DNA from: Coptis chinensis
Taxonomy: Eukaryota; Streptophyta; Magnoliopsida; Ranunculales; Ranunculaceae
Assembly: GCA_015680905.1 (NCBI GenBank)
Contig: CM027384.1
Coordinates: 63,557,001-63,621,000, forward strand
DNA length: 64,000 bases
Reading direction: 5' to 3'
The translations under genes and the position numbers were made by a program. Positions 23,155 to 34,379 of this stretch are shown in pieces. Position 1 is the stretch's first letter, and each line of letters starts with the position of its first letter. A model generated the notes under the pieces. That model searched no databases. It saw nothing but the letters and a program-made list of their open reading frames with translations, and was not told the DNA's origin.

Positions 23155-24550
23155 GAGGTTAGTTTAATGCGTTTGCATCTAGTTTCCGATTTCTCGTTAA
23201 TTATTTTTTGAATGTATCTAGCTTCCAATTTTATGTTAATTATTCTTTGAGATTAGTTCGATGCATTTATATCCAGTTTTCAATTTCCCGTTAATTATTC
23301 TTAGAGTTTAGTTCGATGCATTAGTATCCAATTTATGATTTCCCGTTAATTATTCTTTGAGGTTAGTTCGATGCAGTTGCATCCAGTTTCCGATTTCCCA
23401 TTAATAGGTTAATTCCATATATTTGCATCCAGTTTCCAATTTCATGTTAATTATTCTGTGATGTTAGTTCATTGCATTTCTATCATGTTTCCGATTTTTC
23501 TTTAATTATTCTTTGAGATTAGTTCAATGCATTTGCATCTAGTCTTAGGTCGATTTCATGTTTGTTATTTTTTGAGGTTAGTTCAATGCATTTGCATCCA
23601 GTTTCCGACCGATTTCTCATTAATAATTCTTTGTGATTAGTTCAATGCAGTTGCATCCAGTTTGCGATTTTCTGTTAATTATTATTTGAGGTTAGTTCGA
23701 TGTATTTGTATCAAAATTATTAATTATTCTTTTAGGTTAGTTCGATGCATTTGCATCTAGTTTCTAATTCTCATTAATTATTCTTTGAGGTTAGTTCAAT
23801 GTAGTTACATCCAGTTTCCAATTTCCCAATTTCATAGTTAATTATTGTTTGAGGTTAGTTCAATGCATTTGCATCAGGTTTTCGATTTTCCGTTAATTAT
23901 TCTTTAAGGTTATTTCAATGCATTTGCTTTTAGTTTATGGCAAATTTCCCGTTTATTATTCTTCTTTGAGGTTAGTTAAATGCATTTGCATCCAGTTTCT
24001 GATTTCCGATTAGTTTTTCTTGTGGTTGGTTCAAATTAGTTGTATAAAGTTTCCGATTTACCATTCGTTATTCTTTTAGTTTAGTTCACTACATTTGCAT
24101 CCAATTTCTGATTTATCATTAATTATTTTTTGAGGTTAGTTCAATGCAGTTGCATCTATTTTTCGATTTTCCGTTAATTATTCTTTGAGATTAGTTCAAT
24201 GCATTTGCATCTAGTTTCTGATTTCCCGTTAATTATTGTTTGAGGTTAGTTCAATGCATTTGCATCTGGTTTCCCGTTAAATATTCTTTGAGGTTAGTTA
24301 TATGCATTTTTATCCTATTTTTTATTTCCCGTTAATTATTATTTGAGATTAGTTTAATGCAGTTGCATCCCGTTTTTTTATTTTCCGTTAATAATTATGT
24401 GAGATTAGTTCAACGCAATTGCATCTAGTTTTTTTTATTTCCCGTTAATTGCTCTTTGAGTTTAGTTCGATGTATTTGCATCTAGTTTCTGATTTCCCGT
24501 TAACTATTTTTGAGGTTAGTTTGATGCAGTTGTATTTAGTTTTCGATTTC
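23155..24550. repeat. Minisatellite, 55-bp unit, about 25 degenerate copies
   Basis: Successive copies of the phrase ttagttcgatgcatttgcat are mostly 55 bp apart (for example 23253, 23308, 23363, 23519 with one irregular gap). The rest of the unit reads approximately ccagtttccgatttcccg then ttaattattctttgagg. Copies differ by point changes and small indels. It ends within about 10 bp of the proposed Helitron 5' terminus. Confidence 0.9.
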
Positions 24551-24600
24551 TAGTATAGAAATTCAAATGGGAAATAAAAGAACATATCACCCAAAACTAA

Positions 24601-24736
24601 GAGCATTCCCAATGCAAGCAACTTTGAGGGGAAATAGCAACTTGTCACCCTTGTTAAGCAAAAAACAATGCCCCAATGCAAGGGTGACAATGAGGGTAGC
24701 TTTTCACTAATTAACAATGAGAGTAGCACTTGCTAC
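24601..24736. mobile_element. Left part of Tourist-like (PIF/Harbinger) MITE
   Basis: Begins GAGCATTCCCAATGCAAGCA right after TSD taa (24598-24600). The matching inverted end is at 49008, also followed by taa. The MITE is interrupted at 24736 by element A. Confidence 0.88.
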
Positions 24737-26099
24737 TGATAAAACGTAAAAACACACTTTTACTCCTACTTAACTAATTATACTCGGCAGAAGTAAAAAC
24801 ATATGTTTGCAATAGTTGTTATCAAAGTTCTACTCTCAATTATCATGCAATAACAAGATCGGAGTCAGAATTTGTTCCACTCCTAGTTGCTTAAACGTAA
24901 CAATTTCTCTAACCTAACAATTCTATAATATCAATGAGAGTAATGGTTTAATTATACTAATATGGTAAAATTAACTAATTAATATATTCTAAATTATACT
25001 ATGGCAATTTAATGAGAAGAAAAGTATTAAGGGGATTTGATTCCACCTTGATTAATTCTTAATATGTTAGCTAGTATAGAGTTGTTGCAATCCTAATCTT
25101 TCTATTTTCACATAAAATTTAGGTCTTTTTAATCCCTAATTATTCATGACAATCTCTGCCAACTAATAATTAGCATGTGAGGCAATTTAAACCCATTCTC
25201 ATAGTGAATTAACTACATTCTAGAGTGAAATATTTTATTACAACTATTCTACACTAACACATCAAGTCTTCATCAAAGCTTCAATCAAACCCCTCTAATT
25301 GAGGTTTAACTATGATTCATTACTATCATGACTAAAAGAATAAGAATAAGACATAATGAAGAACTACTTTATTAAAGATAACTTGAATTGAATTAATGGT
25401 GGCTAGGCTAAGAAAACAATAACTAGGGTTTAAAACTAAAGAAGAAAAAACTAATTTATTATCTAATGGGTTTTATTCTAAGTAATGGGAGAGTCTAATT
25501 AACTAAAATGTTAGAGAGTTAGAGTTGTGCCTTAGTCCTATTTATATAGGAGAGGGCTAAGTTTACACTTTCGTGTATGTGCTTTGGAGCTATGTTTTGG
25601 GCCATTGAATTAAGCCCAAAACATAATTACTTAAGTCTAAAAAGGGTTTCTCTGCTGGAAATTACTGCAACAGCCTTTTCATCTACTTTTACTGCTTTGA
25701 TTGGATGAAGGCCTAGACCATTAGAAATATCTTTCCAAGCCAGTCGTTTTGACATATAGTAGGCCTAATTCCGAGGTCTGAGTCAAAAGATACAACTTGC
25801 GGAAGTTATGTTGACTTTTCTATTCTATTTCTGCATGAGTTGACTTTGACTTTTCAGCTTTGACTAGGCTTTAAAAAAACTTCTTCTCCTTGAAACTTAG
25901 GTTTTAACCATAGAACTTCTTAGCAACCAACCTTTGCTCATTTCTCTTGCAAAAGTGACATATTACTTCACATATTTGACTCCAAGACCTGAAATACACA
26001 AAAGTACGTAAATAGTACTAACTCTTATTTATTATAAACATAATTGGTTTAAATGTAATATTATTAAGGGGTTAAAATTATAGTTCTAGGATCTTATCA
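24737..26099 (-). repeat. 3' LTR of element A
   Basis: 1363 bp versus 1375 bp for the 5' LTR; many scattered differences, so insertion is not recent. Minus-sense TATA-like sequence TATATAAATA near 25549-25540. The PPT is adjacent, sense TTTGGGGGTAGTT (26112-26100). Confidence 0.93.
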
Positions 26100-27918
26100 A
26101 ACTACCCCCAAACAACATTTTGCTTGTCCTCAAGCAAATATGAGAAATTAAAATAAGTGACCAAAAATGGAGTTCTAACTAATCTCGTTTCGCCGAGTGC
26201 GATTGCATTAACCATATGCAATAAGGCCTTAAACCACTAAGAATTCCTTAGTGGACGAGTTATAGCCTCGTGAGAGTTTTCCAGAGAAGGTACTCACAAA
26301 CTTCATCTATACTACAACAACTAAGAAATAAAATTACTGTTTTCTTATTTATTTTCAGATATCTATACATCTCACTAGCAATGAATATAGAATAATCATT
26401 TCGAAATCTAAGGTAATATGTGCATAATTATCAATCATCTACGGATAGAACTATGCTATGAAATGTAATAATAGGTCCATTTATGAACTTTGGAATAGCG
26501 TTCTAAGTAGGTCCTCACAAATATGTCAAGACAAAAATACTCTAATTCTTCCACTCAAGTTTCGCTCACTCCAGTATGCAGTGGACACACTTTTCCTTAC
26601 AAACTCAATGATGTACAAGGAAGTCGAAGTCAATCAAACACATCTGCCACTTAATATCATACTAACCTATTTCTAATTGGGCTAGAGGTCTTTATTAGGT
26701 GTTACGGGGATTAGGTGATGGTTTAAGAATGAAGAAAATTGATATTCAACAGGATAAGCCTGAGATAATAGAGTCTTCAAAATATGTAACTAGAGAAAAC
26801 CATGTTCTTACTTTGCTTATACATTTTTTTCCCATCATTAGCCATTTTTTTCTTTTTTTTTTGGCTTTTGACTCATTTGATTATGTTTTTGGAGTTCTAA
26901 CTTTTTATTTTATTTATTTATTATTATTTTTTTTCTTTTCTTTGGATGGACAATTTCTTTTCTTTTCTTATTTGAAGTAACTAACAAATTCTTGGTTTTC
27001 CACAGGTATTTCTCTTTTCTTTTCTTTATTTCATCTCTATTTTCAGATTCATTAAAAAATGGGTAGGCTGATTTTTATTTTGTTTTGTTTCTTATAAAAG
27101 GGTAAATGATTTGTGGTTTATGAAAAGGCTAAAGAAAGGCTCAGAGGGGCGACTAGCGGAAAATAATTTAATATATGTTTGAATTTCTGGCTATATCGAT
27201 CCAAAAAGGGCCTAAATTCTCGCTTATGATATGATATAGTGATTAAGCAAGTGGACGTGTGATTTCTCTATTCGAAATTTATTTCTCCCTTGTGTCATTA
27301 CTCAGATATTTCACTCATATAAGGCTTTAAGGCTATATTCTCACAGGATTTGTAGAATAAGTACTTTAGCCTAGATTTCAGAAACTTACTGCCAATACAA
27401 ACATAGATGCTCATGCAATATATTTATGGAAAGATGCAATGATTATTACCTACATATTAACCTAAATTTCTAAAAACTATTCTAATTTAAGAGCTAACGT
27501 GAAACTTCTAGACTAATATCATCATGGAGAAAGAAACAATACCAATATTCCTAAGTGCATAGTATAAATACTTATTATTTATATATTTTTTTAATTTTTT
27601 TTACTAGAAATCAAGTGCATATTATAAATATATGTATCCTAATAGGTGCATTAAATTACGCGTGTTTCTATGCCATCCCCAAACAAAAACATACTTTGTC
27701 ATCAAAGTATAGAAATAAAAAGAATAGAAAATACCATAGAAATGCGTGAAAATTTAAGAACACCTACAAAAAAAATTCAGAACATACTAATATAGGAAAA
27801 GGAAAACAGACGCAACTCTATATGAGTTTCTCCCATTATGGGAATAACAAAAAAAATTAATTTGCTTGGGACATAAGCAGACACTAACAAAAAGTAAAAC
27901 TTACCTCATATCCATCAT
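26100..27918 (-). other. Element A 3' non-coding region
   Basis: No open frame of interest. It contains the PPT at its LTR edge, the paired stem-loops at 26234-26271, and T-rich tracts. The sequence is clearly related to 53092-54896 (element C) and 63580-64000 (element E). Confidence 0.6.
26234..26271 (-). promoter_or_regulatory. Conserved double stem-loop near 3' LTR (element A)
   Basis: Forward strand: arms CCACTAAG and CTTAGTGG around AATTC (26234-26254), then directly ACGAG and CTCGT around TTATAGC (26255-26271). Both stems are perfect. Equivalent structures occur in elements B, C and E at similar distance from the LTR, with compensatory base changes. Function unknown; packaging, 3'-end formation or plus-strand priming are guesses. 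Confidence 0.6.
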
Positions 27919-28836
27919 TTAAGCGTTGTCCTCCTCTTCTATAAAGAAGTGAGGTTCCTTTGCATCCTGCCACGCCATGACAATTTGCAGGCCTCACGCC
28001 ATTTGTCATCTACCTTTGCCAACCTGCTAAGCGCCACTTGGTCGGATGGGGTGTAAGGGGTAACCCAATTAGGTTGTAGCCTCCACCCTGGCTAAATTAT
28101 TGCATGGAAAGAGCGTATAATGCAATTGGTGGGTCTCACAATGTTAACCCCAACCGATTCCGTGAAACGGGTACAGAACTTAGGAAAGAAAAATAGCATT
28201 ATGCGGCAAATCAAAACAGGCATAAGAAGGTACTTATGCTTCATACTATGTGCTCTTGCTAAACTAGACACTAAGGTTTGGGGAAGGTCATAGAGCATAC
28301 GTCCCTCAGCTAGAGCAAGGAAGACGTCACAAGTGACGTTATTCGCAAAAAGAAAAACGCCATTCCCTTAAGATATTCAACATGATAAAGAACATAATAG
28401 TGCCCATTTTAAGGGACAAGGTACCAAGGGCTACATTATATTGCCCTTGGTCGTCTATACGAAAAATCCCCGCCCCATAGGTCTCATGCAAATACTCATA
28501 GTTGTAGATATATATATTATCAGCCATATAACCTCATGAGTTTTGGATTTTAGCAGGCATAGATAGTCTAATAGCAAAGGCCAACAAAAACTTGGTTAAG
28601 TCCATTGTTACATCATCAATGGTGACAGAGAACATTTGTTCCTTATCCGGTCGATAAAAGAACTTACAATGATCATAGAAATAAGTAGTAAGTGCAGAAG
28701 AATAAGTTTCATCAACACTTACCATTAGAGGTTGTCGTCTTGCCTGCACAATCAAGTCACAGAATTAGTATCCATAGGTGTCGCTCTCGAGCAATTCTTC
28801 AAAGGACTGCTCCGGTATGATTTGAGGAGATTTCAT
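27919..28836 (-). pseudogene. Element A ORF2: second accessory ORF after integrase
   Basis: Starts MKSPQIIPEQSFEELLESD at 28836 and, with stops and at least one frameshift, can be followed to EPHFFIEEEDNA and TAA (27919-27921), about 305 codons. Recognisable blocks: ALTTYFYDHCKFFYRPDKEQ, YEYLHETYGAGIFRIDDQGQ, CTRFTESVGVNIVRPTNCII, WRLQPNWVTPYTPSDQ. It aligns by eye along its length with element C ORF2 (54897-55826). Its N-terminus (IIPEQ.F, then a WE and FY pattern) resembles ORF1, so the two look like diverged duplicates. I see no signal peptide or convincing transmembrane segment. Similar proteins are annotated as 'putative plant transposon protein'; function unknown. Confidence 0.7.
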
Positions 28837-28914
28837 AGCAACCAAATACACTACTAAACTCCTGGAAGTGAGTACAGCAAACCCCAAAAAATAGAATTGG
28901 AGGTGTGTTGAGGT

Positions 28915-29041
28915 CAGGGCGCGGGCGTGCTCAGAATAGCCTATGGAAGGGTGCGGGCGTGCTCAACTTTGACTCTGCGTTCCAGGTCCTTGGGCGCGGG
29001 CGCGTTCTATTATAAGGCAACATAGAGGGTGTGCGCGCTCC
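28915..29041 (-). repeat. CpG-rich motif cluster upstream of A ORF2
   Basis: Four copies of a GC-rich, partly palindromic motif: gggcgcgggcgtgctc (28917), gggtgcgggcgtgctc (28949), tgggcgcgggcgcgttc (28991), gggtgtgcgcgctc (29027). They lie 80-205 nt before the ORF2 start in element sense, in otherwise AT-rich DNA. Confidence 0.75.
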
Positions 29042-29611
29042 GAGTGCTGTATGTGTTATGAAGTGAGAGGTGTTGTGTGAAGTTTAGAGCATCCCATGTA
29101 TTTATAGAGCTCTAGTTTCTTAAACAAAGGTCCTCAAGGCTCCTTAATTGATACGGAAAGAGATAGAATAAGAAAAGGCTTCTAAAACCAAAATAGAAAC
29201 AGGCTCCAAAATCAAACATAGAGCTTTTAGGCTAGAATTAAAAATAGCAATCATCCAAATTTCTAATCTTTGAGGTTGCATAAACTAAGAGTAGCTAATT
29301 CTAGCTACACCATATTAGCAACATGCTCACACAAACCATATTCTCAAAACCTTGCAATATTAAATTCCAAATACAGGTGGATAGGGTAAAATACAATGCT
29401 AAGCAAATAATACCACCCCCAAACAAGTCAGGAAGGTGGGATTCATGAAAAATAGATAGCATGCTCGGACAAAAATTAAACTAACTTGAAATTTAAATAA
29501 CAACCAAATACATAATCCAAAATTAACTACTTAACTCAACACCTGGAAATAAAAAAGTATTCTACTAAAAACAGGGAAATTTCCTAAAACAACAATAATC
29601 CAATCAACAAA
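29042..29611 (-). other. Spacer between A ORF1 and ORF2
   Basis: Non-coding AT-rich linker following the ORF1 stop; it includes a sequence like taccacccccaaac (about 29410), an internal purine tract (sense GTTTGGGGGTGGTA) resembling the PPT. Confidence 0.5.
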
Positions 29612-30789
29612 CTAGCCACGAGATGAGGATGGGCCAGAGCCATCCGTCCTACGTCGACGACGTTCATGCCTTCCAGAGTTAGCAGAAGAAGAACCCTCAT
29701 GAGGTGGCAGGCGTTGTAGAACGTACTTCTACTTGAAATGTGCGATGTTGCTCCATAAAAACATCCATGGCTTCCCAACGCTCCTTATGAGTACGAGCCA
29801 GAGTCTCCATGTTAGCCTGGAGATCCTCATGACTATCACCGAGCAACTCCATATTAGACTGAAGCTTATCTTGGTTATGGAGAATAGCACCTTACCTAGT
29901 CTAAATAGCCTCACAGAGGTCACTCAGAGAACGTTGGCCTGTACGAATCGTCTCATACTCGTTATGAAGAGTTTGCAAGCCACGATGAAGTAATGAGATG
30001 CGGTCTATATCCGTAGTAGCTCTTTCCAAAGCATCTGCATCAAAACATGTTATGTCTTCCTCATCTTTCTCATCCGATACAATCTCAGCCCCTTACCTCA
30101 GGCAAATGCCAATCCCTCTAAATACATTCTAGATAAATACGTGCATTTTCATGCAACTTCAAATTAATCTTACCAGTCTTCGGAACACATCCCCAATACA
30201 ACATAACCTTCGTAATCAATGTAGGGAAGGCTGCGGTCAATTTACCAACTGCTCTAATCTCATTTAACAAAAAATCAAGAATGCAAAACCCATACCTTCT
30301 TTCCTGAAGGGTCCAGAGAATGTGCATACAACTCAAATTGATGTCACTTATTTTCATGGTGGCAATAACATTCTTACCGACCCACTGAGCCACAGCCAGC
30401 TGGTTTCTTCTCAGAGACGTCTGACGAACACAATGCAAACTAGGGTTGTAAAGTCCTTCCAGTACAGTCTCCGTCATCAAGGGACCGATTCCACCAAACT
30501 GAGATTCTTGTATTGTGACTACGATGTCTCTTTGCTCAATGCCAATAATCTCAGACAACACTGCTGTAGTCAATTCCTTCTGACTACCATTCACCTTTAC
30601 AAAAATCCTACGACCATCAATCTCCCTCTTCTTATAAAAATCAAACACCAAATCAGTGTGATAAAAATCATCAGTAGAATACCACAACCCTTCCCACTTC
30701 CTAATACACATTTCGGTACCGAAAAAGGGTGAAAATTGTTGAGCAGTAAAAACTTGTTCTGGAAGAATCTTTGGGGGTTGAGGAGCCAT
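29612..30789 (-). pseudogene. Element A ORF1: first accessory ORF after integrase
   Basis: ATG at 30789 (MAPQPPKILPEQVFTAQQF); open for 223 codons to 30118, then frameshifts and stops but readable to RRTDGSGPSSSRG and TAG at 29612. Order: PEQ motif, WEGLWYSTDDFYHTDLVFDF, INLSCMHILWTLQERRYGFC and AAFPTLITKVMLYWGCVPKT (like the plant 'putative transposon protein' domain), an acidic stretch (VSDEKDEEDIT), a long heptad-rich region typical of a coiled coil (NQDKLQSNMELLGDSHEDLQ), and an Arg/Ser-rich tail. Aligns with C ORF1 at 56792-57907. It occupies the position of the env-like ORF of Athila elements, but I see no signal peptide or membrane anchor, so an envelope role is not supported by sequence. 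Confidence 0.75.
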
Positions 30790-30831
30790 TGAGTTTTGGA
30801 TTTGGAAATTGTGGTGAATGTAAGGTGGGGG

Positions 30832-31693
30832 TAGGGGTGTAATACGGGGTGGGTCGGGTCAACCGTGGGTCAAATAGTGATGGGGCGGGTCTAGGGGATA
30901 CAAATCCAGTGGTCTCCGATGGGGCAGGGCGGGTTGAAGTGTCATGTCTTAGTACCATCACCCACTGTTGGTCATTAAACTACGGGGTTTTTTGGCGGGT
31001 CATCCGGTCGGGTGGAAATTATCATTTTATCCCAATTTCACCTAAAAAAAACTTTCTAATTCTGCAAGTAATATATTTCCAATTCACAATATAGAGAAAA
31101 AAATGGAATCAATTAATAAAAATAAACAAAAATAAAAAAACTTGAACTTGAACCCAAAACCATATATGCAAATTTGAAACTTCTTTCTCGTGATTTATTT
31201 GTAAATTGATTATTTTCCATAGCATGATAAAATAAAGATGAGAGTGAGGATCTATGGTATAAAACAATAAAATATAAATTAAAAGAATTCGAATTAATAC
31301 AAGGATGAATGATTCATCTTCTCCAAAATTCGAAAGTTGAATTTGAACTTTTGATATTTGCCCAATGTTCAAACTTGAATATTTGAAATTGATGTTGAAC
31401 TCATAAGTTTGTGCTAATATCTCCCAAATTTCTACAAAAGTTAAAAGAAAATATAAACAAAATACAAAAATATAAGAGTTAGAGTTTTGAAATTATGTGG
31501 GTCAACGGGGTTGGGTCAACGACTTTTGACACGGTACGGGTCGGGTTTGAGTATAGAACCTACACCCATAGCCCGACTGTGTAAAAACGGTGGCAGGGGC
31601 AGGTCTGTTTTTGGGTCGGTGCGGGTTTGGGTGGCGGGTGAAGACCGGGTACCCTACTGGATGATGGGTCAATGATTTTTTTTTACACTCCTA
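30832..31693. mobile_element. hAT-type non-autonomous MITE, copy 1 (862 bp)
   Basis: Ends TAGGGGTGTAA and TTACACTCCTA, inverted, with a perfect 8-bp TSD ggtggggg (30824-30831, 31694-31701). GC-rich subterminal regions (gggtcgggt-type repeats) flank an AT-rich core. No coding capacity. An inverted copy is at 49769-50684. It sits in the leader between integrase and ORF1 of element A. Confidence 0.93.
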
Positions 31694-31701
31694 GGTGGGG
31701 G

Positions 31702-32583
31702 ATAGTGAATGAATCACTCGATCAAAATTTGAACTGGGTTTGTGTGGAGGTTAGGGCGCGGGCGCACTCAAGGTTTTCTTTAGTTGGTGTTCTTAAGCGT
31801 GGAGGCGGAGAAGAAAGAAGAATGCGTGGGGTTTTTTTTAGGGAGTCACGTGCGGGGCACGTGACCGTGTAGGGTTTAAATCGTTTGGGCCAAATCCCAA
31901 AACAAATCCTGTAATGCCTTGTAAAATTTAAAACTAAAATTTCCGATTCGTTAACGATCCGATTTTGGCGAATGAGCTATGAAAACGATCAACAGAGAAA
32001 GTACAATCCAATAATCTATAGAAAACTCAAATCTAACCGTGGTTGACATATAAAAAGATGAAAAATGCCTCGAAATACGTGAATGACATAAGTTATGTGA
32101 TTAAAAGAAATCTAAATTCATAGATAGTGTCAACCCGAATCAAAATACGACTAAATGGCTTAAACAATAAGAATAGAAAGTTGAGCGATCAAGAATGGAA
32201 ATACCAAACACCCCACCCCCAAACAAATTTTTGAAAGCAAAGTTTAGAAAATTTGTTTTAAAATGTGGGTATTTTAAAGTCAGATTCCCAAGACTTGCTA
32301 GATTATTGTTTATAGGGTTTTAATATTTTTTATTTTTTTTACTTTTTATGAATAAGGTTTAATATAAAGGAAAACAATGAAACAAAAAAGGCATAAATCA
32401 CTCCATAGAGAAACACGACTCAAAACCCGAGAAAACATGCAAGAGTGGAAAACATGAATTATATTAAACGTGGACTTAGGATCCGGTACTTACAGCCACA
32501 CACTCCAAAGGGAGGGCCCGGTTACCTTAATGGTGCACTTACCAATATATGGAAATGAAAGGAAGTACACCAAACATCAAAGG
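31702..32583 (-). other. Element A spacer between integrase and ORF1
   Basis: Non-coding. It carries one clear CpG-rich motif, agggcgcgggcgcactca at 31753-31770, which after removing the MITE would lie about 95 nt before the ORF1 start. Related to 58051-58875 in element C. Confidence 0.55.
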
Positions 32584-33864
32584 TCAGTCCTTATAGACAA
32601 GGTCCTGTAAAAGGACATCCTCCACATCTGAGGATATTAACTCGTGAAAATATTTTAAATGTTGGCCATTAACTTGAAAGGTACTGTTGTCTTTATGATT
32701 TACCAAGGTGATCGATTGCCCCGTAAGGGGTGACTTCAGTAACCAGAAAAGGACCAGACCAACGGGTTTTTAATTTTCCTGGGAAAATATGCAAACGGGA
32801 GTTGTAAAGCAAAACCTTTTGACCAACCACAAACTCTTTACGCAAAATTTGTTTGTCATGAACACGTTTCATGTTAGCTCTATAATCCTTCGCGAGATCA
32901 TAAGAATCGCTACGGATTTCTTTAAGCTCATTTAATTGCAATTTGTGCTTGACACCTGCCTCATCAATATTGAAGTTCAGGCTTTTTATAGCCCACATAG
33001 CATAGTGCTCCAATTCAACGGGCAAGTGACAAGGTTTTCCAAACACAAGTATAAAGGGATACATTCCTATAGGAGTTTTAAAAGCTGTCTGATACGCCCA
33101 TAAGGCATCTGTTAGACGCTTAGACCAATCTTTCCAATCAGGATTGACTGTTATTTATAATATTTTTTTAATTTTCCTATTAGAGACTTCTACTTGACCA
33201 CTAGTTTGTGGATGATAAGGAGTTGTCACCTTATGGGTAACTCCATACTTCTTAACTAAAGAAGCAACAACTCTATTGCAAAATTGCATTCCGCCATCAC
33301 TGATGATGGCTTTAGGGATGCCAAAACGATAGAAAATATATTCCTTAACAAAAAACATAACTGTCTTATGGTCATTACTACGACAAGCCATGACCTCTAT
33401 CCATTTTGAAACGTAGTCCACGACAACAAGAATATAAATAAAACCGTGGGAAACAGGAAAAGGACCCATGAAATCAATGCTCCATACATCAAAAATTTAT
33501 ACTACCATAATGGGATTTAAAGACATCATATTGCGTTTAGTGATACGCCCAAGTTGTTGACAACGAACACACGTCTTGCAATGAACTTGGACATCTTTAA
33601 AAAGGGTAGGCCAATAAAAACCACATTAAAAAACTTTAGCCGCTGTTTTCATACCACTAAAATGGCCACCACACTCTTTGTCATGGCAGAAAGATAAAAT
33701 CTCATTATATTCCCACTGGAGAATACAATGACGAATAATCTGATCCGCACAATACTTAAAAAGGTAGGGCTCATCCCAGTAGTATATCTTAACTCTGCCA
33801 AAAAAATTTTACGTTCATTTCTTGACCAAACATCAGGAATAATATCAGAAGCTAAATAATTCAC
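32584..33864 (-). pseudogene. Element A integrase
   Basis: Inserts the cDNA into host DNA. Order in sense: zinc-binding region (CHDKECGGHFSG, then CKTCVRCQQLG), catalytic core with [11 protein letters not shown] (first D), [11 protein letters not shown] (second D) and [14 protein letters not shown] (E), then the C-terminal region [20 protein letters not shown] and [20 protein letters not shown], and the end HLKYFHEL up to TGA at 32584. Frameshifts near 33640 and 32700 and several stops disrupt it. The DDE triad itself is preserved. Confidence 0.93.
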
Positions 33865-34379
33865 AATGTCGGCATACCAAGGTGCAGAAAAAATAGAATA
33901 AAGATGCTCATCAGGAAAAGAATCAGGTATGGACTCAGAATCACTATCACTATTATTGGTTAGTCTAGATAAGTGATCGGCAACTACATTTTCAACCCCT
34001 CGTTTATCCTTAATTTCTAGGGTAAACTTTTGCAGGAGAAGAATCTATCGGATCAATCTCTGTTTAGCATCCTTCTTGGCGAGAAAGTACCTAAGAGCTG
34101 CATGGTCAGTGTAGACTAAGGTCTTTGAACCAACCAAATAAAGACGGAACTTAATTATCTAAAGCATAAACCACAGGTAAAAATTCTTTTTCTGTAGTAG
34201 TGTAATTTCGTTGAGCATCATTTAAAGTCTTACTAGCATAATAAATAACAGCGGACTTATCATCTAATTTCTAGCCTAATACGGCTCCAACATCATAATC
34301 TCTAGCGTCACACATAAGCTCGAAAGGTTTAGACCAATCGGGAGGCTATATAATCGGTGCAGATGTTAAAGCAACTTTT
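33865..34379 (-). pseudogene. Element A RNase H region
   Basis: Directly left of element B. Sense reading: SAPIIQPPDWSKPFELMCDA, RDYDVGAVLG, stop, VIYYASKTLNDAQRNYTTTE and [12 protein letters not shown]. This is the RNase H/RT-thumb region of gypsy elements that degrades the RNA template. It continues the RT at 43023 after removal of element B and one ctttt copy. Later part is badly degraded. Confidence 0.85.

Larger units (their letters stand above)
21191..24559 (-). mobile_element. Probable Helitron, minus strand, 3.4 kb
   Basis: At the left, minus sense, arms ACCCG/CGGGT form a hairpin (21202-21220), followed by TTGAAAG and CTAG (21194-21191), then T: a Helitron 3' end. At the right the minus strand starts TCTATACTAG (24559 down), the usual plant Helitron 5' start, although the preceding host base is T, not the expected A. 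The interior contains a LINE fragment and a long 55-bp minisatellite next to the 5' end. No Rep/helicase was seen, so it is non-autonomous. Confidence 0.55.

Noticed and set aside
23155..24550. CRISPR-like array
   Set aside because: Regular 55-bp direct units with no unique spacers, in plant nuclear DNA; a minisatellite.
26214..26228. A third conserved stem (ATTGCAT/ATGCAAT) beside the stem-loops
   Set aside because: Paired in A, but the pairing is disrupted in C (sense strand) and lost in E, so conservation is not supported.
26699..26980. Phe/Tyr-rich 93-codon open frame as a membrane protein
   Set aside because: It is a T-rich tract of the element A 3' non-coding region; the same region in element C (53790-54059) shows a similar low-complexity frame that is not conserved as protein.
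27919..30789. Retroviral envelope gene in element A
   Set aside because: Position fits the env-like ORF of Athila elements, but no signal peptide, cleavage site or membrane anchor is visible in ORF1 or ORF2 of either A or C.
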